From NCBI GenBank assembly GCA_021801345.1, contig JAJYYA010000031.1:1-64000 (forward strand): a stretch of 64,000 nucleotides of DNA, in the 5' to 3' direction. This stretch comes from Nitrospirota bacterium. Its GTDB lineage: Bacteria; Nitrospirota; Leptospirillia; Leptospirillales; Leptospirillaceae. Under the pieces are notes generated by a model. That model did no database searches, was not told the DNA's origin, and saw only the letters and a program-made list of their open reading frames with translations. Position numbers and translations under genes: made by a program. Shown one piece after another: positions 7,887-17,476 of this stretch (the first letter of the stretch is position 1; every line of letters starts with the position of its first letter).

Positions 7887-9286
7887 GGGTGTCCGTTACC
7901 TCCAGCGAATTGGTGGCGGCATTAAAGGGGGCCTGGGCAGGAGATCCTCCTCGAGCCCCCCTCCTCTGGCTTAATGCCGGAACGGACTCTCGGAAAATAC
8001 TGCCAGGGGAGGTCTTTGTGGCGCTCCGTGGGGCACGCTCGGACGGCCACGATCATCTCCCGGAAGCCACAAGCAAGGGTGCGGTTTTAGCCGTTGTCGA
8101 GCGGCCGGTCTTGTCGGTTCAAATTCCCCAGATCGTGGTCTCCGATACAACCGTTGCGCTTAAGGAAATGGCTGTCCTTGCCCTCGCTGCTCACAGAGCT
8201 GCCGGACATCGCCTAATCGCACTGACAGGATCTGTCGGGAAAACGACAACCCGGGAGCTTCTGCGGGCAGGTCTCCCTCCGGGAGAGAGCCACGGGAGTG
8301 CTGGTAACGAAAATAACGAGATCGGCGTTCCTCTCACGATCCTCTCATGGTCAGAAAACTGCCGCTGGTGCGTCCTCGAGGCGGGAGTGAGAAAGCCTGG
8401 GGATATGGACTATCTCGCGCCACTTCTTTCGTCTGATATCGGGATTGTGACGGCGATTGCTCCGGGACACCTTGAGAATCTTGGAAGCGTAAGGGATGTC
8501 TGGCGGGAAAAATCGAAGCTATTAAGGGAGGTGGTAGAGGGGGGGGTGCGTATCCTTCCGGCCTCGGTTGCCCGGGGAGAGACGATGGCTATGCTCTTGT
8601 CCGACAAATCACGCCACCTCAAGACTGTCTCTCTCGACGGAGACGAAAGTGCCGAATTTCGGGGACGACTTCTGGAGAGTCCGGGAGGTCTTGTCTTGGA
8701 GGTTGAAAAAATGGAGCTTTCCCTTCCTCTTCCCTGGCCTTCGGCCGCCATCGGATGGTGCATGTTGATTGCCCTGGCCGCTCTCGAGGAAGAGAGGATC
8801 GACCTGGTTGCCGCCGCGAAACGCCTCACCTCCTATCAGGGGTTTCCCGGGCGGATGGAAAAACGGACCCACTCCTCGGGGCTCCTCCTCTTGCTCGACC
8901 ATTACAATGCCAATCCCGCCTCCATGACCGAGGCTCTCGACTGGCTCAAAAGAGAGACGGGACTCAGGCGGGGAGGAAACGGTTTTGCCATCCTCGGGGA
9001 CATGCTCGAGCTTGGTGAGGAAAGTGGAGCTTTTCACGAGGAGATGGGACGAAAAGCTGCTTCCTTGAAGATCAAAACCCTCTGGTATCGGGGAGAGCAT
9101 CTCGCGGATTTTCTGCGCGGATATCTTCGGGAGGGGGGGATAAAGGAGTCTGTTCGTCCGGCTTCGGATTTTGAGAAGGATCTAGAGAAGGGCTTGGGAC
9201 CAGGGAGTAAGGATGTCGTCTTGGTCAAGGGATCCCGTGGCATGAAACTCGAAGAGGTTGTCGCCCCTCTCCTGGAAGGAAAATAG
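7883..9286 (+). CDS. murF: UDP-MurNAc-tripeptide:D-Ala-D-Ala ligase MurF
   Basis: Adds D-Ala-D-Ala to give the pentapeptide precursor. Seen: TDSRKILPGEVFVALRG in the N-terminal domain, the P-loop TGSVGKTTTRELL, GNENNEIGVPLT, VLEAGVRKPGDM, and the C-terminal DHYNANPASM with AILGDMLELG; 467 residues. The GTG start shares bases with the murE stop (GTGA), a sign of coupled translation. The family usually has TNGKT or SxGKT in the P-loop; the SVGKT here is normal. Confidence 0.95.
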   Translation: MRVSVTSSELVAALKGAWAGDPPRAPLLWLNAGTDSRKILPGEVFVALRGARSDGHDHLPEATSKGAVLAVVERPVLSVQIPQIVVSDTTVALKEMAVLALAAHRAAGHRLIALTGSVGKTTTRELLRAGLPPGESHGSAGNENNEIGVPLTILSWSENCRWCVLEAGVRKPGDMDYLAPLLSSDIGIVTAIAPGHLENLGSVRDVWREKSKLLREVVEGGVRILPASVARGETMAMLLSDKSRHLKTVSLDGDESAEFRGRLLESPGGLVLEVEKMELSLPLPWPSAAIGWCMLIALAALEEERIDLVAAAKRLTSYQGFPGRMEKRTHSSGLLLLLDHYNANPASMTEALDWLKRETGLRRGGNGFAILGDMLELGEESGAFHEEMGRKAASLKIKTLWYRGEHLADFLRGYLREGGIKESVRPASDFEKDLEKGLGPGSKDVVLVKGSRGMKLEEVVAPLLEGK

Positions 9287-9289
9287 TCG

Positions 9290-10363
9290 ATGCTTTATCA
9301 GCTCTTCTATCTCCACAACAGCTTCCCGGTCCTCAATGTCTTTCGCTATATCACGTTTCGTTCAATCTATGCGACGCTGACCGCTCTTGCCATCGCACTC
9401 CTTCTCGGCCCGACACTCATCGGACTTCTTCGCAGGCTTCAGATTGGACAAGAAATCAGGGATGACGGTCCGAAAAGCCACCTGTCGAAGAAGGGGACTC
9501 CGACGATGGGCGGGATCCTCATCGTCGGTTCGCTTCTCCTATCGGTTCTGCTTTGGGCCGACCTTTCCAACCGATATGTCTGGATGGTTCTTCTCGCTCT
9601 TTTTGCAAACGGGACAATTGGCTTTGCCGACGACTATCTCAAGGTCATAAAAAAGCGTTCGAAAGGGCTTTCGGCTCGCCAGAAGTTCCTCTTGCAGCTC
9701 GCCGCCGGAGCCGCTCTTTCGATATGGTACATGTCGACGCTTTCCGGAGACGGACGGATCGTCGTCCCATTCATGAAAAGTCTGAATCCGGATCTGGGGA
9801 TCCTTCTCCTCCCTTTTCTCGTCACGGTTCTTGTGGGAACGGCCAACGCGGTGAACCTAACTGACGGTCTCGACGGGCTGGCTGTGGGGCCGACAATCGT
9901 GGCAGGGCTAGCCTTTGTTGTCATCAGCTACCTCGTTGGGCACCATGTCTTCGCCTCCTACCTTCGGATTCTGGAGGTCCCTGGGGCAGGAGAGCTGGCC
10001 GTCGTGATGGGGGCTTTGGTGGGTGCCGCTTTAGGATTTTTGTGGTTCAACACCTATCCGGCGCAGGTGTTTATGGGGGATACGGGGTCGCTGGCAATTG
10101 GCGGAGTCATCGGGATGACCGCGATCGTGACTCGGCAGGAGCTTCTTCTCCTCCTTGTGGGGGGGGTCTTCGTGGCGGAGGCCGTTTCAGTGATCCTTCA
10201 GGTCGGCTCCTACAAGCTCAGGAAAAAGAGAATCTTCCGTATGGCGCCGATCCATCACCACTTCGAGCTTGGCGGTTTGTCGGAGCCCAAGGTCATCGTC
10301 CGGTTCTGGATCGTCTCTGTGGTCCTGGCATTGGTTGCACTCTCCACATTCAAGCTCAGATAA
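9290..10363 (+). CDS. mraY: Phospho-MurNAc-pentapeptide translocase MraY
   Basis: Integral membrane enzyme that transfers phospho-MurNAc-pentapeptide to undecaprenyl phosphate, forming lipid I. 357 residues with about ten hydrophobic spans. Seen: KKGTPTMGGILI, FADDYLKV (the catalytic DD pair), NAVNLTDGLDGLA, FNTYPAQVFMGDTGS and the HHHFE motif near the C-terminus. It starts three bases after the murF stop. Confidence 0.96.
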   Translation: MLYQLFYLHNSFPVLNVFRYITFRSIYATLTALAIALLLGPTLIGLLRRLQIGQEIRDDGPKSHLSKKGTPTMGGILIVGSLLLSVLLWADLSNRYVWMVLLALFANGTIGFADDYLKVIKKRSKGLSARQKFLLQLAAGAALSIWYMSTLSGDGRIVVPFMKSLNPDLGILLLPFLVTVLVGTANAVNLTDGLDGLAVGPTIVAGLAFVVISYLVGHHVFASYLRILEVPGAGELAVVMGALVGAALGFLWFNTYPAQVFMGDTGSLAIGGVIGMTAIVTRQELLLLLVGGVFVAEAVSVILQVGSYKLRKKRIFRMAPIHHHFELGGLSEPKVIVRFWIVSVVLALVALSTFKLR

Positions 10364-10376
10364 AAGGGGGGGAGGG

Positions 10377-11846
10377 ATGTCAGAGCGCTTTGTCGGGAGG
10401 GGGGATCAGGTCCTGGTGGCAGGAGCCGGGCGATCCGGACTTCAGGCGGCACGACTGGTCCTCGAACGCGGGGGGAAGCCGGTGCTCGTCGACGATGATC
10501 CGCAGGCATTCGATGGTGCGCCGTGGGCCTCCGTCCTGGCTGAGGGTGGCCGGGTTCTCGAAGGGGCGAGAATCGGCCCATGGATCCGGGAGTGGGCTGG
10601 TCCGGTGGTGATGAGTCCCGGGATTCCCCCGATCCTCTGGTCGGGAAAGGCGGTCGCTCCCCCCCTCCCGAATGTGCGAGGGGAGCTCGAGTGGGCCGCG
10701 ACTCTCTGGGACCTGCCGGTGGTCGCCATCGCAGGGACAAACGGGAAGTCGACGACCACGGCCCTGATCGCCCATCTGCTCTCCTCGTTCGGATTCTCCC
10801 CCTTTCTGGGCGGAAACTTTGGAACCCCCTTTTCCGAAGGTGTGAGGCTTCTTCTGGAGGCCCGGAAAGCGGGAAGGAAGGATCCCTACGACGTGGGTAT
10901 CATCGAGGTCTCAAGCTTTCAGACCGAGTCGATGCAGTCCTTCTCTCCGGATCTCTACCTTCTCCTCAATATCACTCCGGACCATCTCGACCGCTACGAC
11001 TCATTAGAGCAGTACCGCCAGGCAAAACTCCATGTAATGAGACAATTTTCGGAGACGACCACTGTTGTCTGGAACGCGGGACAACAGGACTGGGAGTCCT
11101 TCCTTCAGAATATGAAGGCCCGGTCGGTCTTCGTCGGCGTCGAGTCGTCCCTCCCCGGACCGGGCATTGTCCTGGAGAATGGGATTCTCCGAACACAGGA
11201 TCTTGAAAGCAATATTCAGGTATCCGCCGCAAACTATCGACTGATTGGCGGAGGAAACCTCCAGAATCTGGCCTTTTCTGTTTTGGCGGCACATCTCTTC
11301 TCCGAGCGCTCCAAGCGTTCGCTTCCCCCCGGAAGCTTTGAAAAAGCCATTGCAGCATTTTCCGGCCTGCCCCACAGGATGGAATGGGTGGACACGGTGC
11401 GCGGGGTCTCTTTCGTCAACGACTCCAAGGCGACCAATGTAGGAGCTGTTGAGGCGGCATTGTCCGGGCTTCCAGAGACCGAACGCCCGAACGTTGTCCT
11501 GATTATGGGCGGACGGGACAAGGGGGGATCTTACCGCCCGTTAATTCCTGGTCTCAAAAAACATGTTCGGGAGGTGGTCATCCTCGGGGAGGCGCGGGAA
11601 AAAATTCGCCAAGAAATCGGTGGAGAGGTCCCGATCGAAGAGGCCCAAGATTTCTTTGAAGCGGTGGCGCGAGCGTTTTCGGTGGCCGACCCCGGAGAGA
11701 TGGTTCTGCTTTCTCCCGCCTGTTCGAGCTACGACATGTTCCATGGGTACGAGGAGCGGGGAGAGCGGTTCCGGGATGCCGTAAGACGACTTGCGGAAAA
11801 ATTCGGCGGGAAGAGGAGGAACGATGGAGCAGAGGGCAATGCTTGA
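10377..11846 (+). CDS. murD: UDP-MurNAc-L-Ala:D-Glu ligase MurD
   Basis: Adds D-glutamate to UDP-MurNAc-L-alanine. Seen: VLVAGAGRSGLQAARLV in the nucleotide-binding N-domain, AIAGTNGKSTTTALI (P-loop), GGNFGTPF, EVSSFQTES, NITPDHLDRY and VNDSKATN; 489 residues, on the long side because of a stretched N-terminal and middle region. ATG 10377 is preceded by GGGGGGGAGGG. The open frame extends upstream into mraY, but the SD and the start of the conserved domain fix this start. Its 3' end overlaps ftsW by 23 bases. Confidence 0.94.
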   Translation: MSERFVGRGDQVLVAGAGRSGLQAARLVLERGGKPVLVDDDPQAFDGAPWASVLAEGGRVLEGARIGPWIREWAGPVVMSPGIPPILWSGKAVAPPLPNVRGELEWAATLWDLPVVAIAGTNGKSTTTALIAHLLSSFGFSPFLGGNFGTPFSEGVRLLLEARKAGRKDPYDVGIIEVSSFQTESMQSFSPDLYLLLNITPDHLDRYDSLEQYRQAKLHVMRQFSETTTVVWNAGQQDWESFLQNMKARSVFVGVESSLPGPGIVLENGILRTQDLESNIQVSAANYRLIGGGNLQNLAFSVLAAHLFSERSKRSLPPGSFEKAIAAFSGLPHRMEWVDTVRGVSFVNDSKATNVGAVEAALSGLPETERPNVVLIMGGRDKGGSYRPLIPGLKKHVREVVILGEAREKIRQEIGGEVPIEEAQDFFEAVARAFSVADPGEMVLLSPACSSYDMFHGYEERGERFRDAVRRLAEKFGGKRRNDGAEGNA

Positions 11847-13047
11847 GGAGCCGGTTCGGGAAAGGGAGGCGCAAGAGGGGCTTTCATCCCTTCGACCCAT
11901 GAACGGGACGCTCGCCGTCGTCGTTTTTCTTCTCATGATGCTGGGGGCGACGCTCGTCATGTCGGCCCGGTTGGCCATGCATTCCCCCTACCAGCTCTTC
12001 TGGCGCCAGATCATATCAACCGGAATCGCCCTCTTCGTCATGCTGGGCGTTGCCCGGCTCGACTACCATCTCTGGGTGAAAAAGAGGGGACTGCTCTGGG
12101 GGGCAGGGCTGTTTTCCCTTCTGCTTCTTCTGGTGCCCCATGTGGGAGTCACCCTAAACGGCGCGCGGCGGTGGGTGCACCTGGGGTTTTTTACGCTCCA
12201 GCCCTCCGAGGTAGCGCGGGTCATTCTTGTCGTTCTCATGGCGGCTCTTCTGGCACGGGAAAAGGCCGTTTTGCCGGGAGGAAAGGGGGGAGTCTTCAAG
12301 ATCCGTCCGGACAAAGCGGCGGGATTCGCCCTTTTGATGATCCCCTATCTGGCCCTCATCCTTCACGAGCCCGACTTCGGTTCCGACCTTTTTATCGTAA
12401 TTGTCATGCTTGCCATGCTCTTTCTGTCGGGGGTGAGCCTCCGTCAGATCGGACTTCTTCTGGGAGTCCTGGGAGCCTGCGCCGCCGTCTTTCTCCTGCA
12501 TCATGCCTATGCGATCGCCCGCTTTCACAACTTTGCCCGGACCCACAATGCGACTCAGACCTTGGGAACACAACTGGGGCAGAGTCTGGTCGCCATCGGG
12601 TCGGGAGGAATCTGGGGGCAAGGGTTGGGACACGACTGGGTGGGGGGCGGGGTCCTTCCTGAGCCGGGAACGGACTTTATCTTTGCGCTGGTCGGCGAGG
12701 AGCTGGGGTTTGTCTGGTCGGTGGCGGTCGTCACCATCTTCGTCGTGATCTTCTTCGCCGGGATGAAGACGGCTGCCCGGGCTCCCGACTTTCTCGGTCG
12801 CATTCTGGTTCAGGGGCTCACCATGTCGATCGTTCTCGAGGCCCTTATGAATCTTGGGGTTGTCACCGGGATTTTTCCGACCAAGGGAATTCCCCTTCCG
12901 TTTATGAGCTTCGGGGGGTCTTCTCTCATGTCGAACGCTTGGGGGGTGGGGATCATTCTTTCTGTCTCCCGCTACCGGGCCCGGGTGCCGGAGTCTTCGG
13001 AAGTGCGGGGTGAGGCAGAAGTGGAGAGCCATGTCCCCGCTCTATGA
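11824..13047 (+). CDS. ftsW: Septal peptidoglycan polymerase FtsW
   Basis: SEDS-family glycosyltransferase that polymerises lipid II at the division site, the partner of FtsI. About ten membrane spans. Seen: the HLGFFTLQPSEVARV segment, LHEPDFGSDLF, the GLGHDWVGGGVLPEPGTDFIF region and the late GIFPTKGIPLPFMSFGGSS motif that identifies SEDS proteins; 407 residues. I chose ATG 11824 because AAGAGGAGGA sits right upstream. It overlaps the end of murD by 23 bases and the start of murG by 17. Confidence 0.95.
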   Translation: MEQRAMLEEPVREREAQEGLSSLRPMNGTLAVVVFLLMMLGATLVMSARLAMHSPYQLFWRQIISTGIALFVMLGVARLDYHLWVKKRGLLWGAGLFSLLLLLVPHVGVTLNGARRWVHLGFFTLQPSEVARVILVVLMAALLAREKAVLPGGKGGVFKIRPDKAAGFALLMIPYLALILHEPDFGSDLFIVIVMLAMLFLSGVSLRQIGLLLGVLGACAAVFLLHHAYAIARFHNFARTHNATQTLGTQLGQSLVAIGSGGIWGQGLGHDWVGGGVLPEPGTDFIFALVGEELGFVWSVAVVTIFVVIFFAGMKTAARAPDFLGRILVQGLTMSIVLEALMNLGVVTGIFPTKGIPLPFMSFGGSSLMSNAWGVGIILSVSRYRARVPESSEVRGEAEVESHVPAL

Positions 13048-14110
13048 TCTCAAGCGGGGGCTCCTCGTCACCGGGGGCGGAACGGGTGGGCATGTAATAC
13101 CGGCGATTGAGCTCGCCCTGGCGCACAGGAATCTGTCGTCGTCCTCCGTCACCTATGCTGGAACCCCGGGAAGTCTTGAGGAAAGACTTTCTGGACGTCA
13201 TCAGATCCCATTTGCTGCGGTCAGTGCAGGGGGGCTGGTCGGGAAGTCACTGCTAGGAAAAATCTCGGGAGGGGTCGCCATACTTCGGGGGACTCAGGGT
13301 GCGATGGCGTTGATCCGACGCCTTTCTCCGGGACTTGTGATCGGAACGGGTGGCTATGTGCAGGTTCCGGTTATTATTGCCGCAAGGATTCTTGGGGTTC
13401 CGTGCGTCCTTCTCGAACCCAACAAGATTGCGGGGCTGGCAAACAAAGTCCTGGCTCCCTTCGTCTCTCATGTCGTCAACGGCTGGGATACTGGTGGCGG
13501 GATTCCCCTGGCGCCCGATGTTCGAAAGGCGCCGCCTGATCCCGTGCGATTTTCCCGCAATCCCCTTCGCTTTCTCGTCATGGGGGGAAGTCAGGGAGCC
13601 CGCTCAATAAACGAGAGGATTCCGGGGATCGTGGCCTCGGCTCTTCGAAGAATGCCGGAGAGCCGGGTCGAAATCATTCATCAGAGCGGGGATCGATGGC
13701 TCTTCGACACAGAGGCGCGCTATAAAAATTTGGGAGTCCCGGCACGGGTAACGGGATTTTTGCCCGGTATCGCCTCTCTTTTCGGAGAGCAGTCGCTTGT
13801 CTTCGCTCGCGCAGGGGCCATGACGGTCGCGGAGATCACTGCCTCCGGCACCCCGGCAATCTATTGCCCGTTTCCCCATTCGGCAGGGGGGCATCAAAAG
13901 GCCAACGCGCTGGCCGTTTCGGAAGCGGGAGGCGGATGGTGCTGGGACGAGAGCCGCCTTTCCGACACAGACTCCTGTGCCAGAGATCTCGCCGCGATTC
14001 TGTGTGACAGAAATCACCTCTTCGAACGCGGACGGAAAGCATGGGAAAAATCTCCAGGAATCCCTGCATCTGAATGGCTTCTAGGATTGGAAAATCTAGA
14101 TGTCCGATAA
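13031..14110 (+). CDS. murG: Lipid II synthase MurG (GlcNAc transferase)
   Basis: Peripheral membrane enzyme that transfers GlcNAc from UDP-GlcNAc to lipid I. Seen: GGGTGGHVIPAIELA in the N-terminal fold, VIGTGGYVQVPVIIAA, LEPNKIAGLANK, MGGSQGARSINE in the donor-binding domain, and FARAGAMTVAEITASGTPAI; 359 residues. ATG 13031 with GGAG four bases upstream is preferred; a GTG at 13010 would add seven residues. The next 89 bases are free of genes and hold a possible internal promoter. Confidence 0.94.
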   Translation: MSPLYDLKRGLLVTGGGTGGHVIPAIELALAHRNLSSSSVTYAGTPGSLEERLSGRHQIPFAAVSAGGLVGKSLLGKISGGVAILRGTQGAMALIRRLSPGLVIGTGGYVQVPVIIAARILGVPCVLLEPNKIAGLANKVLAPFVSHVVNGWDTGGGIPLAPDVRKAPPDPVRFSRNPLRFLVMGGSQGARSINERIPGIVASALRRMPESRVEIIHQSGDRWLFDTEARYKNLGVPARVTGFLPGIASLFGEQSLVFARAGAMTVAEITASGTPAIYCPFPHSAGGHQKANALAVSEAGGGWCWDESRLSDTDSCARDLAAILCDRNHLFERGRKAWEKSPGIPASEWLLGLENLDVR

Positions 14111-14146
14111 GTTTTTCTATTTGTCTGTTTTTTGGATTTGGAAACC

Positions 14147-14175
14147 TTGGAAAATTCAAGGAAATCCGTTAATAT
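14147..14175 (+). promoter_or_regulatory. Possible internal promoter ahead of murC
   Basis: TTGGAA at 14147-14152 and TAATAT at 14170-14175 with a 17-base spacer, in a distinctly AT-rich 89-base gap, the longest break in the mra/mur part of the cluster. An AGGAGG ribosome site (14189-14194) five bases before the murC ATG follows. This could supply extra expression of murC through ftsQ. Confidence 0.5.
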
Positions 14176-14199
14176 AAACCCGAGATACAGGAGGACCTG

Positions 14200-15615
14200 A
14201 TGGGGAAGGCGAAGGGATCGATGGTTCATTTTATCGGGATTGGCGGAGCCGGCATGGCTCCGATTGCGGAAATTTTGCTCGAAAGAGGGGTTCCGGTCTC
14301 GGGATCGGATCAGGGGGCAAACGACTGTACCCGGAGGCTGGCAGAGAAGGGGGCGACGATCCTCACGGGCCATTCCGCCGCGCATCTTTCCGACCGGGTG
14401 GGAAAGGTCGTGGTCTCTTCCGCCATCCGTCACAATAATCCCGAATGGATCGCCGCCGTTACGCGCGGGATCCCTGTCATTACCCGCGGGGAGATGCTGG
14501 CGTCTCTTGTCAATCCGGTCTTTGGAATTGCCGTGACGGGTTCACACGGGAAGACGACGACGACCTCCATGATCGCTTCCCTCCTCGTTGCTGCCGGCCT
14601 CGATCCAACATGCGTTGTCGGAGGGCGCGTATCGAGCTTTCCCGGATGCGCGCTCGTCGGCCGTTCTCAGTACTTTGTCACCGAGGCGGACGAAAGCGAC
14701 GGTTCCTTTATGAAGCTCGAGCCCCGGCTTCGGATCGTCACCAATATCGACCGCGAACATATGGACTTCTATGGAACTTTCGACAATCTCCTCCAGGCCT
14801 TTTCCACCTATCTTGATGCCGGCGAGACCGGCGGGATCGGAATCCTTTGCATCGACGACCCCGGTGTCGCTTCCCTAGTCGACCGCATCTCGACCATTCC
14901 TCTGACCTACGGCCTCTCCCCCGATGCCCGCGTTCGAGCGGAAAACATTGTTCATGAGGGGATCGGGTCCTCCTTCGACGTCCGGGTCGACGGCTTTCTC
15001 TGGGGCCGTTTCTTTCTCCAAGTTCCGGGCCTCCACAACATTCTCAACGCCTTGGCCGCGATCTGTGCAGGAATCTGTCTCGAGATTTCTCCCGAGACCA
15101 TGCGAGGCGCCCTTTCTCGATTCGAAAGTGTGGGGCGCCGCTTCACTCTTCTGGGGGAACGCGACGGCATCGTCGTTGTCGACGACTACGGACATCACCC
15201 GACAGAAATCCGGGCGACTTTGGCGGCAGCCAGACTGGCCTATCCGGGGCGCCGTATCGTGGCCGTCTTCCAGCCCCACCGCTTTACCCGGGTCCGGGAT
15301 CTACAGAACGCCTTTATCGAGTCCTTCGGAGACGCGGACAAGATCCTTGTGACAGAGATCTACTCTGCGGGGGAAGATCCGATCCCTGGCATCGGGAGCG
15401 AAGGGCTTTACAAGAAGATGCGGGACCGATGGGATGACCGGGTCGATTATGAACCCCGTCGTGACCGCTGGGTCGAAAGGCTGAATGGGATGCTCAAATC
15501 GGGAGACCTTCTTCTGACATTGGGAGCGGGAGACATTACCCGTCTTGGAAAGGACTTTCTTCTGTGGCAACCGCGATCCGTCTCCGCCCGCGCCTCCGAT
15601 GCCGTGAGCGCCTGA
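14200..15615 (+). CDS. murC: UDP-MurNAc:L-alanine ligase MurC
   Basis: Adds L-alanine to UDP-MurNAc, the first amino acid of the stem peptide. Seen: VHFIGIGGAGMAPIAEIL at the N-terminus, VTGSHGKTTTTSMIA (P-loop), TEADESDGSF, NIDREHMDFYG, VVDDYGHHPTEIRATL and FQPHRFTR; 471 residues. Strong AGGAGG ribosome site. The 3' end overlaps murB by 52 bases in another frame. Confidence 0.96.
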   Translation: MGKAKGSMVHFIGIGGAGMAPIAEILLERGVPVSGSDQGANDCTRRLAEKGATILTGHSAAHLSDRVGKVVVSSAIRHNNPEWIAAVTRGIPVITRGEMLASLVNPVFGIAVTGSHGKTTTTSMIASLLVAAGLDPTCVVGGRVSSFPGCALVGRSQYFVTEADESDGSFMKLEPRLRIVTNIDREHMDFYGTFDNLLQAFSTYLDAGETGGIGILCIDDPGVASLVDRISTIPLTYGLSPDARVRAENIVHEGIGSSFDVRVDGFLWGRFFLQVPGLHNILNALAAICAGICLEISPETMRGALSRFESVGRRFTLLGERDGIVVVDDYGHHPTEIRATLAAARLAYPGRRIVAVFQPHRFTRVRDLQNAFIESFGDADKILVTEIYSAGEDPIPGIGSEGLYKKMRDRWDDRVDYEPRRDRWVERLNGMLKSGDLLLTLGAGDITRLGKDFLLWQPRSVSARASDAVSA

Positions 15616-16508
15616 GCCGCTTTTCCTCGATCCGTATCGGGGGACCGGTGGCCGCCGTGGTCTCCCTCTCCTCGAGCGAGGTTCTGGGCGAGGTCTTCGA
15701 CATGCTCTGCCGGGGAGAGATTCCCGGTCCCCTTGCGTTTGTGGGCAGGGGGAGCAATATTCTCTTCCCCGATGCCGGACTGGGGGGAACCCTCGTTCGC
15801 TTCGAGCACGGGGACGGAGCCTCTGGATGCCGATGGCTTCCCGATGGCTCCGTCGATGTCGATGCCGGACTTTCGCTTCCTGCCCTGGCGCGGGATGCCG
15901 CCCGAAGGGGAATTGCCGGCTTCGAGTTTCTGTCGGGGATCCCGGGAACCGTTGGAGGGGCAACCGTCATGAATGCCGGTGCCGGAAGTGGTCAGTGGTC
16001 GGACCTTTGCGAGTCTGTCACTGTGACGACGGCATCCGGATCGGTCGAGACTCTTTCCGCCCGAGAGCTTTGTTATGGCTACCGCACTTCCGCCCTTCTT
16101 TCGGAGGGGGAGGACGGAAAAGGCCATGCCTTGTCCGGTGCGGTGGTTCTCTCCTCCCGGCTGCGGGGACCATTTGCCGATCCGAAAGAATGTCAGGCGC
16201 GGCTCTCTGCCCTCCTCGACTACCGACGGGGGACCCAGCCTCTTGAAGAGCCGAGTCTGGGGTCGGTCTTCCGAAATCCCTCGGGGGGGCCCCCCGGTTA
16301 CTCAGCGGGACGCCTGATCGAGGAGAGCGGCCTTAAGGGACGTTCGGTGGGAGGCGTGATGGTCTCCCCCCGCCACGGAAACTTTTTCGTCAATACCGGG
16401 GGGGGGAGGGCCAGTGATTTTCTTGAACTCATGTACGCCGTGTCGAAGACGGTCAAGGAGACATGGGGTGTCGTTCTCGAGCCCGAGGTGAGAATATGGA
16501 ACGCATAA
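15564..16508 (+). CDS. murB: UDP-N-acetylenolpyruvoylglucosamine reductase MurB
   Basis: FAD enzyme that reduces UDP-GlcNAc-enolpyruvate to UDP-MurNAc with NADPH. Seen: SSIRIGGPVAAVV, GRGSNILFPDAG, the GIPGTVGGATVMNAGA FAD-binding segment, ELCYGYRTS, SVFRNPSGGPPGYSAG, LIEESGLKG and HGNFFVN; 314 residues, the type without the E. coli-like insert as far as I can judge. The GTG start at 15564 lies inside murC (52-base overlap). A start further downstream would cut into the conserved SSIRIGGP segment less than 20 residues in, so this one is reasonable. Confidence 0.92.
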   Translation: MATAIRLRPRLRCRERLSRFSSIRIGGPVAAVVSLSSSEVLGEVFDMLCRGEIPGPLAFVGRGSNILFPDAGLGGTLVRFEHGDGASGCRWLPDGSVDVDAGLSLPALARDAARRGIAGFEFLSGIPGTVGGATVMNAGAGSGQWSDLCESVTVTTASGSVETLSARELCYGYRTSALLSEGEDGKGHALSGAVVLSSRLRGPFADPKECQARLSALLDYRRGTQPLEEPSLGSVFRNPSGGPPGYSAGRLIEESGLKGRSVGGVMVSPRHGNFFVNTGGGRASDFLELMYAVSKTVKETWGVVLEPEVRIWNA

Positions 16509-17476
16509 GTTTGGAATCTCTGACCGCGAGAGGGATCCGTCGGATTGCCGTCCTGTCGGGGGGGGAGTCGGATGAGGCCGAGGTCTCCAGGGTGTCGGCA
16601 CGCGCGGTGACCCAGTCCCTTCAGGGGGCGGGGTTCGACGTCATGGAGTTTGAGGCCGATCGCACCCTGGCGGCGACGCTTGCAGGATTTTTGCCGGATG
16701 TGGCCTTTCTGGCGACGCATGGCGGGGGAGGAGAGAACGGGACGCTCCAGGGATTTCTCGAAACGATGAAAATCCCCTATACCGGCTCGGGGGTTCTGGC
16801 ATCGGCCATCGGAATGTCCAAGATGCGGTCGAGGGCCTTGTTTCGGGAGAGAGGATTGGCCGTTCCCCTGACCTACGCGCACCGGACGGGCGACTTGTTT
16901 TCTCCGGGCCTGATTTCCTTTGACCCCCCCTACATGGTCAAGCCGGAAGCCGCCGGCTCCTCGCTCGGAGTCCGGCGCGTCTCAAGCCGTTCGGAGCTTT
17001 CTGAGGCCGTTGACGAGGCCGGACGATACTCCCGGTGGGTTCTGGTCGAACAGCTGATCCCGGGCAGGGAGATTCAGTCGGCTCTTCTCTCTGGCCGATA
17101 TCTCGGAGCGATCGAGATTATTCCCGACAAGGCCGAGCCTTTCTACACCTACGCCTCCAAGTATGTTCCGGGGGGCTCCCGCCACATCAGTCCCGCTCCG
17201 CTTTCCTCCGAGGAGTCGGCGGAGCTCGCGAGGATCACCCTCGAGGCTTGCCGGGTACTCGATGTGAGGGGTGCCTGCCGCCTCGATACGATCCAGAATG
17301 AAGAGGGGGTCTTTGTCCTTCTTGAAATCAATACTCTCCCGGGTCTGACTCCGACCTCTCTGCTTCCGGAAATTGCCTCCCATGCCGGGCTTTCTTTCCT
17401 TGATCTTCTTTTCGAGCTAATCGCCACAGCCGCTCTCGATGAGCGGGGGGCGTCCCCCGTCCTCCCCGTCCACTGA
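16496..17476 (+). CDS. ddl: D-alanine:D-alanine ligase
   Basis: ATP-grasp ligase that makes D-Ala-D-Ala for MurF. Seen: AVLSGGESDEAEVS at the N-terminus, FLATHGGGGENGTLQGFLE, PYTGSGVLASAIGMSK, VKPEAAGSSLGV, LVEQLIPGREIQSALL, and the metal-binding ending FVLLEINTLPGLTPTSLLP; 326 residues. ATG 16496 follows GAGGTGAG; it overlaps murB by 13 bases. Its stop shares one base with the ftsQ start. Confidence 0.94.
   Translation: MERISLESLTARGIRRIAVLSGGESDEAEVSRVSARAVTQSLQGAGFDVMEFEADRTLAATLAGFLPDVAFLATHGGGGENGTLQGFLETMKIPYTGSGVLASAIGMSKMRSRALFRERGLAVPLTYAHRTGDLFSPGLISFDPPYMVKPEAAGSSLGVRRVSSRSELSEAVDEAGRYSRWVLVEQLIPGREIQSALLSGRYLGAIEIIPDKAEPFYTYASKYVPGGSRHISPAPLSSEESAELARITLEACRVLDVRGACRLDTIQNEEGVFVLLEINTLPGLTPTSLLPEIASHAGLSFLDLLFELIATAALDERGASPVLPVH

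Noticed and set aside
16285-16300. Palindrome of G and C runs within murB
   Set aside because: Codes for ordinary Gly/Pro residues of MurB; likely due to composition only.
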